Assembly (NCBI GenBank): GCA_025456495.1
Contig: JALOKO010000063.1
Coordinates: forward strand, 1 to 14,338
Direction: 5' to 3'
DNA length: 14,338 nt
From: Bryobacterales bacterium
Lineage (GTDB): Bacteria > Acidobacteriota > Terriglobia > Bryobacterales > Bryobacteraceae
The notes under the pieces were generated by a model. The model did no database searches. It had not been told where the DNA came from and worked only from the letters and a program-made list of their open reading frames with translations. A program made the translations under genes and the position numbers. Below, piece after piece: positions 1 through 5,995 of the stretch; the stretch's first letter is position 1, and every line of letters starts with the position of its first letter.

Positions 1-243
1 GCCAAGCCCGGTGCGGACGACCTGCACTGTCGCAACTTCACCGATGCCGTGCTGCAGGGCGCGAAGCCGGTGGCGCCCATCGAGGCCGCGCACCGTTCCA
101 TCACCATTGCGCACCTGGCCAACATCGCTTTGCAGGTGGGGCGGGATCTAGGTTGGGACCCGAAGGCAGAGACCATCCGCAACGACAGCACGGCCAGCGC
201 GATGCTGCGACGCGACTACCGCAAGCCCTATTCGCTGGCCTGA
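1..243 (+). CDS. Gfo/Idh/MocA family oxidoreductase, C-terminal fragment
   Basis: Frame 1 is open from the first base and ends with TGA at 241-243, so only the last 80 residues of the gene are inside the window. The fragment has the C-terminal pattern seen in many secreted or cytoplasmic NAD(P)-dependent sugar dehydrogenases of this family: a Cys-Arg-Asn-Phe segment, a 'HRS' motif followed by a helix ending 'ANIALQVGR', then 'LGWDPKAE', and a final 'LRRDYRKPYSLA'. Members oxidise or reduce sugars and polyols, but the substrate cannot be read from this piece and the nucleotide-binding N-terminus is missing. It is convergent with the beta-barrel gene, with 12 nt between the two stops. The family call is by recognition of the tail. 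Confidence 0.75.
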   Translation, partial: AKPGADDLHCRNFTDAVLQGAKPVAPIEAAHRSITIAHLANIALQVGRDLGWDPKAETIRNDSTASAMLRRDYRKPYSLA

Positions 244-255
244 TGCGGGATTAGC

Positions 256-756
256 CTAGTCGCGGAAGGAGATTGAGAACCGCAACTGGTTCATCTGGAA
301 TTCCTGACGGGTGTTGTCGAAGTAGCGGTATTCAAAGCGCAGGCCGACCCGGGGCGCAGGCCAGTAGGTGACACCGCCACCCAACTGATACAGGCTAAGG
401 GCGCCATCGCGGAAGGCCAGCCCATAGCCGCCCGTGACGAAGGGGACCACCTTGCGGGGGTTCACGCGGTCGTCGAAATGATAGGACGGACCCAGGGAGA
501 GCAGGCCGAAGTACTCGCCGGATTGCTCGCGTGGCCACACCAACTGACCATCGCCTCCGAAGGCCAGTCCTTTATGCAGATACCCCTCGCCACCACCGGC
601 GAAACTGAGGATCTTTCCAAAGGCTTCGCCACGGTCAGCGCGACCGTTTACGCCGAAGCCAATCGTTCCCACCGCATGATAAGCCGGAACAGCCTGCGCG
701 GCCGCCCCCACGGTGAGGGCGGCGGCGAAGACTACCACAAGGAGCAATCGAAGCAT
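256..756 (-). CDS. Small outer-membrane beta-barrel protein
   Basis: This 166-residue protein starts at ATG 756. Residues 1-21 look like a Sec signal peptide: Leu/Val-rich core 'LLLVVVFAAALTV' and then an Ala-x-Ala type cleavage site before Gln21. The mature part alternates hydrophobic and polar residues and is rich in Gly, Tyr and Phe ('GFGVNG', 'LLSLGPSYHF', 'FVTGGYGLAF', 'YQLGGGVTYW', 'GLRFEYRYF', 'QLRFSISF'). That is the pattern of an 8-strand OmpA/OmpX-like barrel of about 145 residues, and the last strand ends with aromatic residues close to the C-terminus. Its function is not known; structural, adhesion or small-porin roles are all possible. The frame stays open upstream to 1290, but that part lacks the signal peptide at its N-terminus and overlaps the divergent gene. 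It is divergent from the FG-GAP gene, 132 nt away. Confidence 0.72.
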   Translation of the reverse strand: MLRLLLVVVFAAALTVGAAAQAVPAYHAVGTIGFGVNGRADRGEAFGKILSFAGGGEGYLHKGLAFGGDGQLVWPREQSGEYFGLLSLGPSYHFDDRVNPRKVVPFVTGGYGLAFRDGALSLYQLGGGVTYWPAPRVGLRFEYRYFDNTRQEFQMNQLRFSISFRD

Positions 757-851
757 ACATCCAGACAGACGGGCGCCGTGAGGAAAAAGTTTGCGCGCAC
801 ATTGAGATTGGCGCCGCTGGTTTGGGCGGCCGTTTTGGGCCTTGGCCGCAA

Positions 852-880
852 TTGCCCCGCGGGCGGCTTCGCGATATGCT
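852..880 (+). promoter_or_regulatory. Putative sigma70-type promoter of the FG-GAP gene
   Basis: A -35-like TTGCCC (852-857) and a -10-like TATGCT (875-880) are separated by 17 nt. Each box matches 4 of 6 consensus positions. Transcription would start near 887, only about 2 nt before the ATG at 889, which would give a leaderless or nearly leaderless message. No good Shine-Dalgarno precedes the ATG. Only sequence matching supports this. Confidence 0.35.
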
Positions 881-888
881 CGGGGCGA

Positions 889-2565
889 ATGCGATTGGCA
901 CTGCGCTGGAGACGATGGGTGGCGGCGTGCGTCGTGCTGCTGGCAAGCAGCGCTGAGGCGTCCGCGCCATCCGTGCGGTTTGTGGATTGCAGCGCCGACA
1001 GCGGGTTGTCGATGGTGCTGCACAATGATGCCAGCGATCGCAAACGATTGATTGAAACCATGACCGGCGGCGTGGCGCTGTTTGATTTCGATGGCGACGG
1101 CTTGCCCGACATCTACTTCGTGAACGGCGCCCCCATTCCCAGCCTGCGCAAGGACGGTGAGCGATGGTGGAACCGGCTGTATCGCAACCGGGGAGACTTT
1201 CGCTTTGAAGACGTGACGCAGCAAGCGGGCGTGGCCGGGCAGGGTTACGACATGGGAGTGGCGGCTGGCGACTACGATGGCGACGGTCACGTGGATCTGT
1301 TCGTCACCGGAGTGCGCGGCAACACGCTGTATCGAAACCAGGGGGATGGCCGCTTCGCGGACGTGACCGCGGCCGCCGGGCTGGCGGCGAAGCCGGGTGA
1401 GGCACGCTGGGCGGTGTCAGCGGGTTGGCTGGATGATGACGGCGATGGCGACCTGGATTTGTTTGTCGCCAACTATGTGCGCTGGGATCCGGCCACTGAG
1501 CCTGTCTGCGGTGACCCCCTGCGCAAGACGCCCACCTATTGCCATCCCGACCGCTATCAGGGTACGGCCAACCAGTTGTTCCGCAACCAGGGGAATGGGC
1601 GCTTTGTGGATGTCAGCCAGGAAGCGGGCGTGGCCTCCCACATCGGAAAGGGTATGGGCCTGGGCATTGCCGATGTGGATGGCGATGGCCGGTTGGATGT
1701 GTTTGTGCCTAACGACACCGTGCCCAACTTTCTGTTCTTTCAGCAGGAGGGTGGCGGGTTTCGTGAAGGGGCCTTCGAGGCCGGTGTGGCGCTGAACGAT
1801 GATGGGCTGGCGCTTTCGTCGATGGGCGTGGACCTGCGTGACATCGACAACGACGGGCTGGCCGATGTGTTCATCAGCGCGCTGGCCAACGAAACCTGGC
1901 CCCTGTTTCGGAACCTGGGAAACCGGGTGTTCGCTGAGATCACTTACCCCAGCGGCATCGGCAAGGCCTCGCTCCCATTCACGGGCTGGGGTTTGGGGGT
2001 CTTCGACTTCAATCAGGATGGATGGAAAGACCTGTTTGTGGCGGGTGGGGATGTGAATTCCAATACTGAGCGCTATTCCAGTGGCCAGAGCCGGCAGGCG
2101 AACCGGTTGCTGCTGGGAGTGGACGGCAAACGCTTTGTGGATGGCACGGCGGAGGCGGGACTAGAGGGCGCGGGCGTGGCGTTGCACCGCGGAGCGGCCT
2201 TCGGCGACCTGAATGGCGATGGCTGCCTGGATGTGGTGTTGACGCGATTGAACCAGACGCCGCTGCTGTTGCGGGGTGAATGCGGGGGTGGGAAGTGGAT
2301 GGGGTTTGCGCTGCGGCAGCAAGGGGCAAACCGGTTGGCCTACGGGGCGCGCATTACGGTGGAATTGAGCGATGGGCGACGCCTGACGAACGCGGTGCAG
2401 ACAACGGTGGGTTACGCCAGTAGCAGTGACCCGAGGGTGCATTTTGGATTGGGGGAGGCCACGGTGGAGCGGGCGCGCATCCGCTGGCCGGACGGCGTTG
2501 AACAGGTCCTGGACAAGCCATCGCCAGGACGGTGGCTGCCGGTGGAACGCACGGAGGCGCGTTAA
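889..2565 (+). CDS. Exported FG-GAP/VCBS-repeat protein with C-terminal ASPIC/UnbV domain (CRTAC1 family)
   Basis: This protein has 558 residues. Residues 1-26 form a signal peptide (Arg-rich start, 'WVAACVVLLASSAEASA'). The body carries seven Asp-rich loops of the calcium-binding FG-GAP/VCBS type, near residues 66-74, 128-136, 182-190, 262-270, 318-326, 372-381 and 440-448, for example 'FDFDGDGLPD' and 'ADVDGDGRLD'. Such repeats form a beta-propeller. Residues about 485-545 match the ASPIC/UnbV domain ('YGARITVELSDGRR', 'VHFGLGEATVERARIRWPDG'). Proteins of this type are abundant in Acidobacteriota and Planctomycetes and are thought to act outside the cell or in the periplasm in binding or adhesion; no enzyme activity is established. 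I chose ATG 889 because the signal peptide begins there. The open frame runs back to 478, but that part overlaps the divergent gene and looks non-coding. The stop interlocks with that of the convergent TPR gene. Confidence 0.9.
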   Translation: MRLALRWRRWVAACVVLLASSAEASAPSVRFVDCSADSGLSMVLHNDASDRKRLIETMTGGVALFDFDGDGLPDIYFVNGAPIPSLRKDGERWWNRLYRNRGDFRFEDVTQQAGVAGQGYDMGVAAGDYDGDGHVDLFVTGVRGNTLYRNQGDGRFADVTAAAGLAAKPGEARWAVSAGWLDDDGDGDLDLFVANYVRWDPATEPVCGDPLRKTPTYCHPDRYQGTANQLFRNQGNGRFVDVSQEAGVASHIGKGMGLGIADVDGDGRLDVFVPNDTVPNFLFFQQEGGGFREGAFEAGVALNDDGLALSSMGVDLRDIDNDGLADVFISALANETWPLFRNLGNRVFAEITYPSGIGKASLPFTGWGLGVFDFNQDGWKDLFVAGGDVNSNTERYSSGQSRQANRLLLGVDGKRFVDGTAEAGLEGAGVALHRGAAFGDLNGDGCLDVVLTRLNQTPLLLRGECGGGKWMGFALRQQGANRLAYGARITVELSDGRRLTNAVQTTVGYASSSDPRVHFGLGEATVERARIRWPDGVEQVLDKPSPGRWLPVERTEAR

Positions 2566-3422
2566 CGGATGCCCGCCAGCCGACGGTGGCTGGCGGCCTG
2601 TTCCGTGTTCCCTTGGCGCGCGTAGATTTTGGCCAGCAAGAGGTGGGCCTCGGCGTAGGAAGGTCGCGCTTGCACTGCCTGGTGAAGCGACCGCAGGGCG
2701 GGCTCCAACTGCTGGAGTTGCAGTTCGGCTTTGCCTTGTTCAAACCAGGCGCGGGCGGCGCGGGGATGGGCCTGTGTGACGGGGCGCAGAGTGTCGAGGG
2801 CCTTGTCCGGTTGGCCCGCTCGTAAGTAGAGCGAACCCAGATTGATGGCGGGCTTTTCGTCCAGGTTGGCCGCCCCGGCTTCGCGTGCGATGGCTTGCCG
2901 GAAGGCGGATTCAGCTTCCTGGTAGCGCCCCAGCGCCAGCAGGGCCAAGCCACGTCCGTTGAGGAATCGCCAATCGTTGCGGGCGGAGCGCAGCAGGCGG
3001 TCAAAGAGTGTGAGGGCGTCGTCGAATCGATTGCGGAGGTAGTGATTGCGAGCCAGGTAGTAACACGCGTCCGGCTCCTTCGCATCCAGTTCGCAGGCGC
3101 GCGCGAAGGGCTGGCTGGCAAGGTCGTGCTGGCCTTGCGAGGCGTGGACGACACCCAGAATCTTCCAGGCATGGGCGTGTCGCGGGTGCCGGGTGAGGTG
3201 GTCGCGCAGCAGGGTCTCGGCTTTGGGGAAGTGGCCCGCCTGGAAGGCCTCCACTGCCGCCTGCACGGCTTGTGCCGTGTTGGCTTGCTCCGTGTTGGCT
3301 TGCTCCGTGCTGGTTGGCGAGCGCTGGCAGAGGGAAGGCGGCGCTAGCAGGCATCCCAGCAGGAGCAGGGGCAGCAGAGACCTCCCGGGCAACGCGCGCC
3401 GCAGATGCTTGGCCAGGACCAT
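2562..3422 (-). CDS. TPR-repeat protein, probably a lipoprotein or exported
   Basis: This 286-residue protein starts at ATG 3422. The N-terminus is basic and then hydrophobic ('RSLLPLLLLGCLLAPPSLC'). Leu-Leu-Gly-Cys24 could be a relaxed lipobox, or signal peptidase I may cut later. A 15-bp tandem repeat gives 'TEQANTEQANTAQA' at about 39-52. After it come about six or seven tetratricopeptide repeats (roughly 50-83, 84-117, 118-151, 152-185, 188-221, 222-255 and 256-286), with the usual Trp/Leu/Gly, Tyr and Ala-Pro signature positions ('AWKILGVVHASQGQHDLA', 'INLGSLYLRAGQPDKA'). TPRs are protein-protein interaction scaffolds, so a periplasmic partner is expected. An exported TPR next to an ASPIC/FG-GAP protein suggests they may work together, but the genes are convergent and not in one operon. 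An upstream in-frame start at 3476 is possible but would bury the signal sequence. Confidence 0.82.
   Translation of the reverse strand: MVLAKHLRRALPGRSLLPLLLLGCLLAPPSLCQRSPTSTEQANTEQANTAQAVQAAVEAFQAGHFPKAETLLRDHLTRHPRHAHAWKILGVVHASQGQHDLASQPFARACELDAKEPDACYYLARNHYLRNRFDDALTLFDRLLRSARNDWRFLNGRGLALLALGRYQEAESAFRQAIAREAGAANLDEKPAINLGSLYLRAGQPDKALDTLRPVTQAHPRAARAWFEQGKAELQLQQLEPALRSLHQAVQARPSYAEAHLLLAKIYARQGNTEQAASHRRLAGIR
3276..3318. repeat. 15-bp tandem repeat inside the TPR gene
   Basis: Two exact copies of cgtgttggcttgctc (3276-3290 and 3291-3305) are followed by a degenerate partial copy (3306-3318). The period is a multiple of three, so on the minus strand it adds five-residue units to a low-complexity linker between the signal sequence and the TPR domain. 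Copy-number change would lengthen the linker without breaking the frame. Confidence 0.85.
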
Positions 3423-3681
3423 ATCGTTGCATTGACCTGTATCGTTGAATCGGGGTTGTATGCGGGATAGAGCCATCGCCCGCTGGATAACCGCCGTCCT
3501 GGATACGAGTATCTCTCCATCGGGGGCTTGGCGGCGACGGGGCGTTGGCCGATCGCATTTGCGACAGCGGCGGAATTCGGCGTCAGCGGATGAAGTTTAG
3601 GGTTCCCTTTTCTGAAAACAGGCGTACACTGAAGCCAGGAAAACCGTCCGTTCCCGCGCGTTCCGCAGGGGGCGCGTGAGA
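3423..3681. other. Non-coding stretch upstream of the TPR gene
   Basis: I see no credible gene here. It must hold the promoter of the TPR gene (minus) and probably one reading rightward. A weak -10-like tacact lies at 3625-3630 on the plus strand without a clear -35. A short hairpin can form between cgcgc (3655-3659) and gcgcg (3672-3676). The bases around 3631-3646 recall the last box of cobalamin riboswitches, but the rest of that motif is missing. Confidence 0.4.
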
Positions 3682-3839
3682 TCGTGGAGGCCGGTTCCAT
3701 ACGGGGCGCAGGCCGAAAACGTGGGCTCACTCCCGCCAGCGGGAGGATGTGATCGTCGCGCTCGAGGCGAGTAGCCCCCACCGCGTTGTCCGGCCCAGAG
3801 CAGTCACTCCCCCGCACTGCCCCGGAACCGGCCCCACGA
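3682..3839 (+). ncRNA. Putative structured RNA, class unknown (6S-like outline)
   Basis: A long inverted repeat closes this region. Bases 3682-3687 (tcgtgg) pair with 3834-3839 (ccacga), A3688 is bulged, and 3689-3698 (ggccggttcc) pair perfectly with 3824-3833 (ggaaccggcc). That gives 16 Watson-Crick pairs. Inside it, gggg (3703-3706) can pair with cccc (3820-3823), ggccg (3711-3715) with cggcc (3791-3795), gtgggct (3721-3727) with the agccccc-ac stretch at 3773-3781, and ctcccg (3730-3735) with cgggag (3740-3745). On the 3' side gcagt (3800-3804) can pair with actgc (3816-3820). The layout is a long closing stem, asymmetric central loop with a small 3'-side hairpin, and branched inner stem. 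This recalls 6S RNA, but I see no decisive 6S sequence signature. It could equally be a leader controlling the gene that starts 48 nt downstream. The strand is inferred from that gene. Confidence 0.4.
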
Positions 3840-3874
3840 CATCGTTCCCTGGGGCGCGTCGGCCACCAGACCGG

Positions 3875-3881
3875 AAGGAGG
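3875..3881 (+). promoter_or_regulatory. Strong Shine-Dalgarno deciding the start of the small basic protein
   Basis: The bases aaggagg at 3875-3881 lie 5 nt before ATG 3887. This is one of the best ribosome-binding sites in the window and favours ATG 3887 over the upstream in-frame start at 3749, whose translation would run through the putative structured RNA. Confidence 0.75.
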
Positions 3882-3886
3882 GTGAC

Positions 3887-4180
3887 ATGCAGTACGGAAC
3901 CTTTCGTAGACCCCGGCAGCCCGAGGCGCCAGTCGGCAGGGCACAGGCCGGCAGGTCACTGGCTGAGAAGGCGCTGGCTGACAAGGCAATGGCCAGCAAA
4001 AAACAGGTCGTCAAGGGACAGGCCAGGTTAAGGGCCAAGCCCATGGATGAAGGGAAGGGCAGGACGGCCACAATCGGCCCCGTCGCCGTCGCCGCTGAGG
4101 ACAAGGGTGAAGCCGCGGGTGAGGCCAAAACCAAGCTTCCTGTCGAGTCCAAGCCGAAGTCTACTGAGCGGATTCACTAA
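3887..4180 (+). CDS. Small basic low-complexity protein of unknown function
   Basis: This 97-residue protein is rich in Ala, Lys, Arg, Glu and Pro, with no signal peptide, membrane segment or cysteine. A triplicated five-residue unit, 'LAEKA/LADKA/MASKK', at about residues 25-39 comes from a 15-bp degenerate repeat at 3959-4003. The N-terminal two thirds are strongly basic and the end mixes Lys and Glu. I do not recognise a family. It is probably intrinsically disordered and soluble; nucleic-acid or ribosome association is possible from composition alone. The strong ribosome-binding site supports real translation, although low-complexity GC-rich frames can look like genes. It follows the putative structured RNA and ends 5 nt before the convergent rpoD stop. 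Confidence 0.55.
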   Translation: MQYGTFRRPRQPEAPVGRAQAGRSLAEKALADKAMASKKQVVKGQARLRAKPMDEGKGRTATIGPVAVAAEDKGEAAGEAKTKLPVESKPKSTERIH

Positions 4181-4185
4181 GCGCG

Positions 4186-5862
4186 CTATTCCACCTGCGG
4201 TCCGCCCTGCAGGAAGGTGCGCAGGCGGAAGCTGCGGCTGGGGTGGCGGAGCTTGCGTAGCGCCTTGGCTTCGATCTGGCGAATGCGTTCGCGGGTGACG
4301 GCGAAGTGCTGGCCCACCTCTTCCAGGGTGTGCTCACTGCCATCCACCAGGCCGAAGCGCATCTTGATGATCTTCTCTTCGCGCGGGCTGAGGGTGCGCA
4401 ACACTTCGGCCGTCTGTTCCCGGAGGTTGAGATTAATGACCGCGTCCGAGGGGCTGGCCGCGCGTTTGTCGATGATGAAATCACCCAGGTGCGATTCTTC
4501 CTCCTCGCCCACCGGAGTCTCCAGCGAAATGGGCTCCTGCGCCACCCGCATGATCTTGCGGACTTTGTTGACGGGGAGTTCCATTTCCCGGGCAATTTCC
4601 TCAGTGGTGGCGTCGCGCCCGAGGGTCTGCTGCATCACTCGCTGGACTCGCACCAGCTTGTTGATGGTTTCAATCATGTGTACCGGGATGCGGATGGTGC
4701 GCGCCTGGTCTGCAATGGCGCGGGTGATGGCCTGCCGTACCCACCAGGTGGCGTAGGTAGAGAACTTGTACCCGCGCTTGTAGTTGAATTTCTCCACTGC
4801 CTTCATCAGGCCGATGTTGCCCTCCTGAATCAGGTCAAGGAACTGCAGTCCGCGATTGGTGTAGCGTTTGGCGATGGACACCACCAGGCGCAGGTTGGCC
4901 TCAATCAACTGCTTCTTGGCGGCTTCGGATTCGGCCTGTCCGCGATCCACCATATCCAGGGTGCGCACCAGTTGGGCGGAATCAGCGCCGTATTCTTCCT
5001 CCATGGTGCTGACACGATCACGCAGATCTTTCAATTGCTTCCGCAGCTCGCGTTCCAAGCCGCGGTCAGTGATTCTGCCTTCGCTGAGCACCAGGTGCAG
5101 GCGGGCCGCCTCGCGTTCGGCCGGAGCGAGTTTTTCCAGGGCGGCGCCCACCTCAGTGGCCAGGGTGCGGTACACCTGGGAAGTAAACGGGATGGCGCAG
5201 AACTCGCGGGACAGGCGCACCACCTGACGGGTGAGGGCGGGCTTGACTGAGCTTCCCAACCGACGCCCCTTGCGGCCGCCATTCCCCTTTAGCTGGGGCG
5301 CCAGTTCGTCATACTGGCGCGTGAGACGTTCCACCAGTTCCGTGAACTCGCGCACGTAGCGCTCACTGTCGCGCTCCTCGGGAACCTCCTCGGGCAGCAC
5401 CAGCACGTCGTAGATGGCGTCCGGATTTCGCTGGATGCCCTCGCGCATGCGGGAAAGGCACCTGACGATGAAGGGGCAGCGCGACAGCGCCTTGGCGACA
5501 ATGCGATCACCGTGCTCCATGCGACGGGCCAGTTCCACTTCCCCGTCGCGCGTCAGCAGGGCCACGGTTCCCATCTCGCGCAGGTACATGCGCACGGGGT
5601 CGTTGGTCTTCTCGCCGCCTTCGCCGAACTCACCGTCGCTGAGGTCGTCGCGATCGATCCCGCGCTTGGCTGAGCCAAACTTTACCTCATCCAGCAATTC
5701 GGCTTCACTGGATTCCAGGTCGGCGAGGATTTCGTCCAACTCGGGCTGCGAGGCGGAGTCGTCGGCCACCAACTGGTTGACGGCGCTAAAGAGGTCGTAA
5801 CCAGCCTCAGATGACGCTTCGTCATTGTCCCGAATACGCCCGATATTGTGTTCGATGGACAC
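4186..5862 (-). CDS. rpoD: Primary RNA polymerase sigma factor RpoD (sigma70)
   Basis: With GTG 5862 as start it has 558 residues; in-frame TTG 5970 would give 594. Region 1.2 is near residues 88-115 ('DPVRMYLREMGTVALLTRDGE'). A long non-conserved region follows. Regions 2.1-2.4 (about 315-402) contain 'NLRLVVSIAKRYTNRGLQFLDLIQ', 'KFNYKRGYKFSTYATWWVRQ' and 'AIADQARTIRIPVHM', which melt and read the -10 element. Region 4 (about 475-550) has 'LSPREEKIIKMRFGL' and the helix-turn-helix 'LEEVGQHFAVTRERIRQIEAKALRKLRHPSRS', which reads the -35 element. Region 1.1 is short and divergent. The protein directs RNA polymerase to housekeeping promoters. It follows dnaG on the same strand, the classical macromolecular-synthesis order. 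I prefer a GTG near 5862-5871 because a GGGAG ribosome-binding site and a -10-like element lie just upstream, whereas TTG 5970 has none. The start is uncertain; the product is not. Confidence 0.97.
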   Translation of the reverse strand: MSIEHNIGRIRDNDEASSEAGYDLFSAVNQLVADDSASQPELDEILADLESSEAELLDEVKFGSAKRGIDRDDLSDGEFGEGGEKTNDPVRMYLREMGTVALLTRDGEVELARRMEHGDRIVAKALSRCPFIVRCLSRMREGIQRNPDAIYDVLVLPEEVPEERDSERYVREFTELVERLTRQYDELAPQLKGNGGRKGRRLGSSVKPALTRQVVRLSREFCAIPFTSQVYRTLATEVGAALEKLAPAEREAARLHLVLSEGRITDRGLERELRKQLKDLRDRVSTMEEEYGADSAQLVRTLDMVDRGQAESEAAKKQLIEANLRLVVSIAKRYTNRGLQFLDLIQEGNIGLMKAVEKFNYKRGYKFSTYATWWVRQAITRAIADQARTIRIPVHMIETINKLVRVQRVMQQTLGRDATTEEIAREMELPVNKVRKIMRVAQEPISLETPVGEEEESHLGDFIIDKRAASPSDAVINLNLREQTAEVLRTLSPREEKIIKMRFGLVDGSEHTLEEVGQHFAVTRERIRQIEAKALRKLRHPSRSFRLRTFLQGGPQVE

Positions 5863-5879
5863 CCTGAACACCAACTCCC

Positions 5880-5909
5880 GGGGCAGAGCCCCTAATTTGG
5901 CCAATTGTA
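5880..5909 (-). promoter_or_regulatory. Candidate internal rpoD promoter (-10) followed by a leader hairpin
   Basis: Read on the minus strand, TACAAT (5909-5904, 5 of 6 consensus) is followed by a perfect GGGGC-TCT-GCCCC hairpin (5892-5880). GGGAG and the candidate GTG starts of rpoD (5871, 5862) come next. No convincing -35 box is seen. A separate promoter between dnaG and rpoD would let sigma be made independently of primase, as is known for the E. coli operon. Confidence 0.3.
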
Positions 5910-5939
5910 CAACAACAGATTGCCCGGAACATCCATCGC

Positions 5940-5954
5940 GCACATTGGTTGTGC
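5940..5954. repeat. Short inverted repeat between dnaG and rpoD
   Basis: The bases gcaca (5940-5944) and tgtgc (5950-5954) form a perfect 5-bp inverted repeat around ttggt. It could be an operator or mean nothing; no T-run follows, so it is not a convincing terminator. Confidence 0.3.
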
Positions 5955-5995
5955 AGTCAAGGAAAACCAAAGATCCGATGGGATTGGTCCGATGC

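Noticed and set aside
478..888. Extension of the FG-GAP reading frame back to 478
   Set aside because: This part lies over the divergent beta-barrel gene, has no domain character, and would bury the clear signal peptide that starts at 889.
757..1290. Extension of the beta-barrel reading frame to 1290 on the minus strand
   Set aside because: It is antisense to the FG-GAP gene, His/Ala/Arg-rich without domain features, and would put the signal peptide in the middle of the protein.
2354..3172. 272-codon frame on the minus strand overlapping the TPR gene
   Set aside because: It is a shifted frame of the TPR gene. The TPR frame has the signal peptide and repeat periodicity; this one is rich in Pro, Ser and Arg without pattern.
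3625..3660. Possible cobalamin riboswitch, from the bases gaagccagga
   Set aside because: The other required parts (the GGTGC-type box and the GCCACTG box at the right distances) are absent upstream, so the match is to a single short word.
4306..5250. 314-codon open frame antisense to rpoD
   Set aside because: It is a mirror frame of a GC-rich conserved gene; its composition and lack of motifs show no sign of independent coding.
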